Shown piece after piece: positions 62,714-64,000 of a stretch of 64,000 bases of DNA. Each line of letters opens with the position of its first letter. The first letter of the stretch is position 1. Source of the DNA: Rhodohalobacter sulfatireducens. GTDB taxonomy: Bacteria; Bacteroidota; Rhodothermia; Balneolales; Balneolaceae. The notes beneath the pieces were generated by a model. It saw only the letters and a list, made by a program, of their open reading frames with translations. It ran no database searches and was not told the origin of the DNA. The DNA lies in NCBI RefSeq assembly GCF_022012475.1, contig NZ_JAKLWS010000004.1:62001-126000 (forward strand), read 5' to 3'. Made by a program: the position numbers and the translations under genes.

Positions 62714-64000
62714 TTAATCCAACCCCCAACTTTTTACTGCATTTGGCGAAGATTCAAGATGTAAATGTCCTCCATTAATAAAGGTATCCCAGGGAAAATG
62801 AATCGAATTCAATGCCTCTCCATTCAAAACAGCGGAACGAATATATTTATGGTTTGAGGGATCACCATCAACCGTGATCACAAATTCATCCCCGCGAAAA
62901 TGGTCCGGATTGAGTTTAATCCGAACTCTTTCAAACATGGGCAGTGATAACTGCAGTGTGGGCTCTTGGTCACTCCCACCCGCTACATCAAACAGGCCCA
63001 TTCCGGCAAGAACAAACCAAGCTCCCAACTGTCCCTGGTCCTCATCCTGGCCCAAACCGTATCCCCGAATGGGTTCTGTTCCGTAAAATGAATCGCTGAT
63101 TTCCCGAACCCATTTTTGTGTGAGCCATGGGCTTCCTGAATAATTAAAAAGCCAGGAGATGTGCAGGCTGGGTTGATTTCCATGGTTATAAACCCCGCCC
63201 ACTCCGGCAAATGCATCGATCTCTTCACTGCTTGAAAAATTTACTTTTTCAGCCATTTCAAAGAGGTTATTCAGTCGTTCATTAAAGGTATCTTCACCAA
63301 TTTTTTCCACCAATCCTTCCGGGTCATGCGGAACATAAAATGTATATTGATATGCATTCCCTTCCTGGAAACCTCTCCACGGTTCAGACGGATCAAAGTT
63401 ATCTATAAAATTCCCATCCAGATCACGTGGCCGGATATATCCTGTATCGTCATCATAAAGTATTTTCCAGCCGTGTGACAGATCCATAAGCCTTTCGTAA
63501 TCATCAGACTTGCCCAGCGATTTTGCCATTTGAGCAGCCGCATAGGCACTAAAGCTGTACTCCATCGTGTGTGACGCCGCAAACCGGGAGGACCGATTCG
63601 TGGAACCGGAATAATACTCACCGGTATTCTCGAACGGTACATAGCCACGCTCAAGAAACGCTTTCACGTCCCTTTTCCCTGCACCATAAGGCCGATTGAT
63701 CCAGCCAAGCTCATTTCCGCGAACGGCTTCCCACGCTGCTGCAGTATCCAGTCCCTGAATGCCCCTGTTATATCCGGATGCGATAAACTGCCCTACAAAA
63801 TTTGTCCCAACCCCCGACACATATTTAAAAGCTGCCATGCCATCAGACAGCCAGCCTGTTTCTTCAAAAAAGTCGATATGAGTATTCAGGTATTCGCTGA
63901 GGTAGTCCGGATAAGCCATCGCCCAAAGGGTGCCCAGGTTCCAGAATGCACCCCATACAGCGTCGGTATTATAGTGGTGATATAATGGGTTGCCACTCTC
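62714..64000 (-). CDS. GH92 family alpha-mannosidase (partial, 5' end outside window)
   Basis: C-terminal part of a glycoside hydrolase family 92 protein; the open frame runs off the right edge with no start codon forced inside (the ATG at 63919 is internal, because the upstream frame continues with the family segment ESGNPLYHHYNTDAVWGAFWNL). At least 428 residues are visible. Catalytic-region marks: EGNAYQYTFYVPHD with the acid Glu and GQDEDQGQLGAW with the base Asp pair. GH92 enzymes are calcium-dependent exo-mannosidases in the periplasm or on the surface. No T9SS tail. A strong terminator follows. Confidence 0.92.
   Translation of the reverse strand, partial: ESGNPLYHHYNTDAVWGAFWNLGTLWAMAYPDYLSEYLNTHIDFFEETGWLSDGMAAFKYVSGVGTNFVGQFIASGYNRGIQGLDTAAAWEAVRGNELGWINRPYGAGKRDVKAFLERGYVPFENTGEYYSGSTNRSSRFAASHTMEYSFSAYAAAQMAKSLGKSDDYERLMDLSHGWKILYDDDTGYIRPRDLDGNFIDNFDPSEPWRGFQEGNAYQYTFYVPHDPEGLVEKIGEDTFNERLNNLFEMAEKVNFSSSEEIDAFAGVGGVYNHGNQPSLHISWLFNYSGSPWLTQKWVREISDSFYGTEPIRGYGLGQDEDQGQLGAWFVLAGMGLFDVAGGSDQEPTLQLSLPMFERVRIKLNPDHFRGDEFVITVDGDPSNHKYIRSAVLNGEALNSIHFPWDTFINGGHLHLESSPNAVKSWGLD

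Overview
The window looks like chromosomal DNA of a free-living, Gram-negative bacterium of the Bacteroidota/FCB group, most probably Balneolota (the Balneola/Gracilimonas/Rhodohalobacter type). This is inference from gene content: a type IX secretion (T9SS) type A sorting domain, many lipoproteins with short lipoboxes, a methylmalonyl-CoA epimerase, the tig-clpP-clpX order, an Mla-type lipid transporter, a planctomycete-like dehydrogenase/haem protein, GH92, and weak use of Shine-Dalgarno sites. I see no rRNA, phage, insertion sequence with a transposase, or CRISPR array.

Layout. 1-6.9 kb: methylmalonyl-CoA epimerase, then a minus-strand block with ribD-ribE, a PpiD-like periplasmic foldase and the mlaE-mlaF-mlaD lipid transport operon. 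7.1-10.5 kb: aroC, a TPR protein, a LysM/RlpA-like wall protein and a CPBP protease in one tight run. 10.7-16.1 kb: an ECF sigma factor, a convergent sensor kinase, clpX, clpP, tig and tRNA-Leu(UAG). 16.3-26.8 kb: CutA, an enoyl-CoA hydratase, a membrane LytTR regulator, an M48 protease, an mhqO/mhqD-like pair for quinone or aldehyde stress, two unrecognised proteins, a KefB-like antiporter, a DsbA-family protein and a lipid kinase. 27-33.4 kb: an LVIVD lipoprotein coupled to an aldo/keto reductase, a GATase-NodB-T9SS protein, an alpha-oxoamine synthase (possibly serine palmitoyltransferase) and a membrane-anchored HIRAN protein. 33.5-48 kb: mostly exported proteins (beta-lactamase-fold hydrolase, S9 peptidase, metallo-beta-lactamase-fold hydrolase, haem/HEAT dehydrogenase, Tat-exported TIM barrel, several lipoproteins, a matrixin-like protease), separated by palindromic and low-complexity intergenic repeats. 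48.1-56.1 kb: tRNA-fMet, a second Tat TIM barrel, ornithine and lysine aminotransferases, two paralogous dihaem cytochromes around an AhpD-like protein, and an AraC regulator. 56.1-64 kb: purL, a HAD nucleotidase, a lemA-TPM-TPM operon, an SDR, and a GH92 glycosidase cut by the right edge.

How the genes work together. The core blocks serve envelope maintenance (Mla, PpiD, LysM/RlpA, LemA/TPM), protein quality control (tig/clpP/clpX, M48) and biosynthesis (riboflavin, chorismate, purine). The accessory half points to a scavenger of peptides, glycans and amino acids with electron-transfer cytochromes. No complete, obviously new defence or biosynthetic system is visible. The least explained items are a perfect 15-bp inverted-repeat element before the S9 peptidase, a family of REP-like palindromes at 34.6-43.5 kb, the aminotransferase/dihaem-cytochrome cluster, an internally duplicated secreted protein, and the membrane HIRAN protein in AT-rich DNA.
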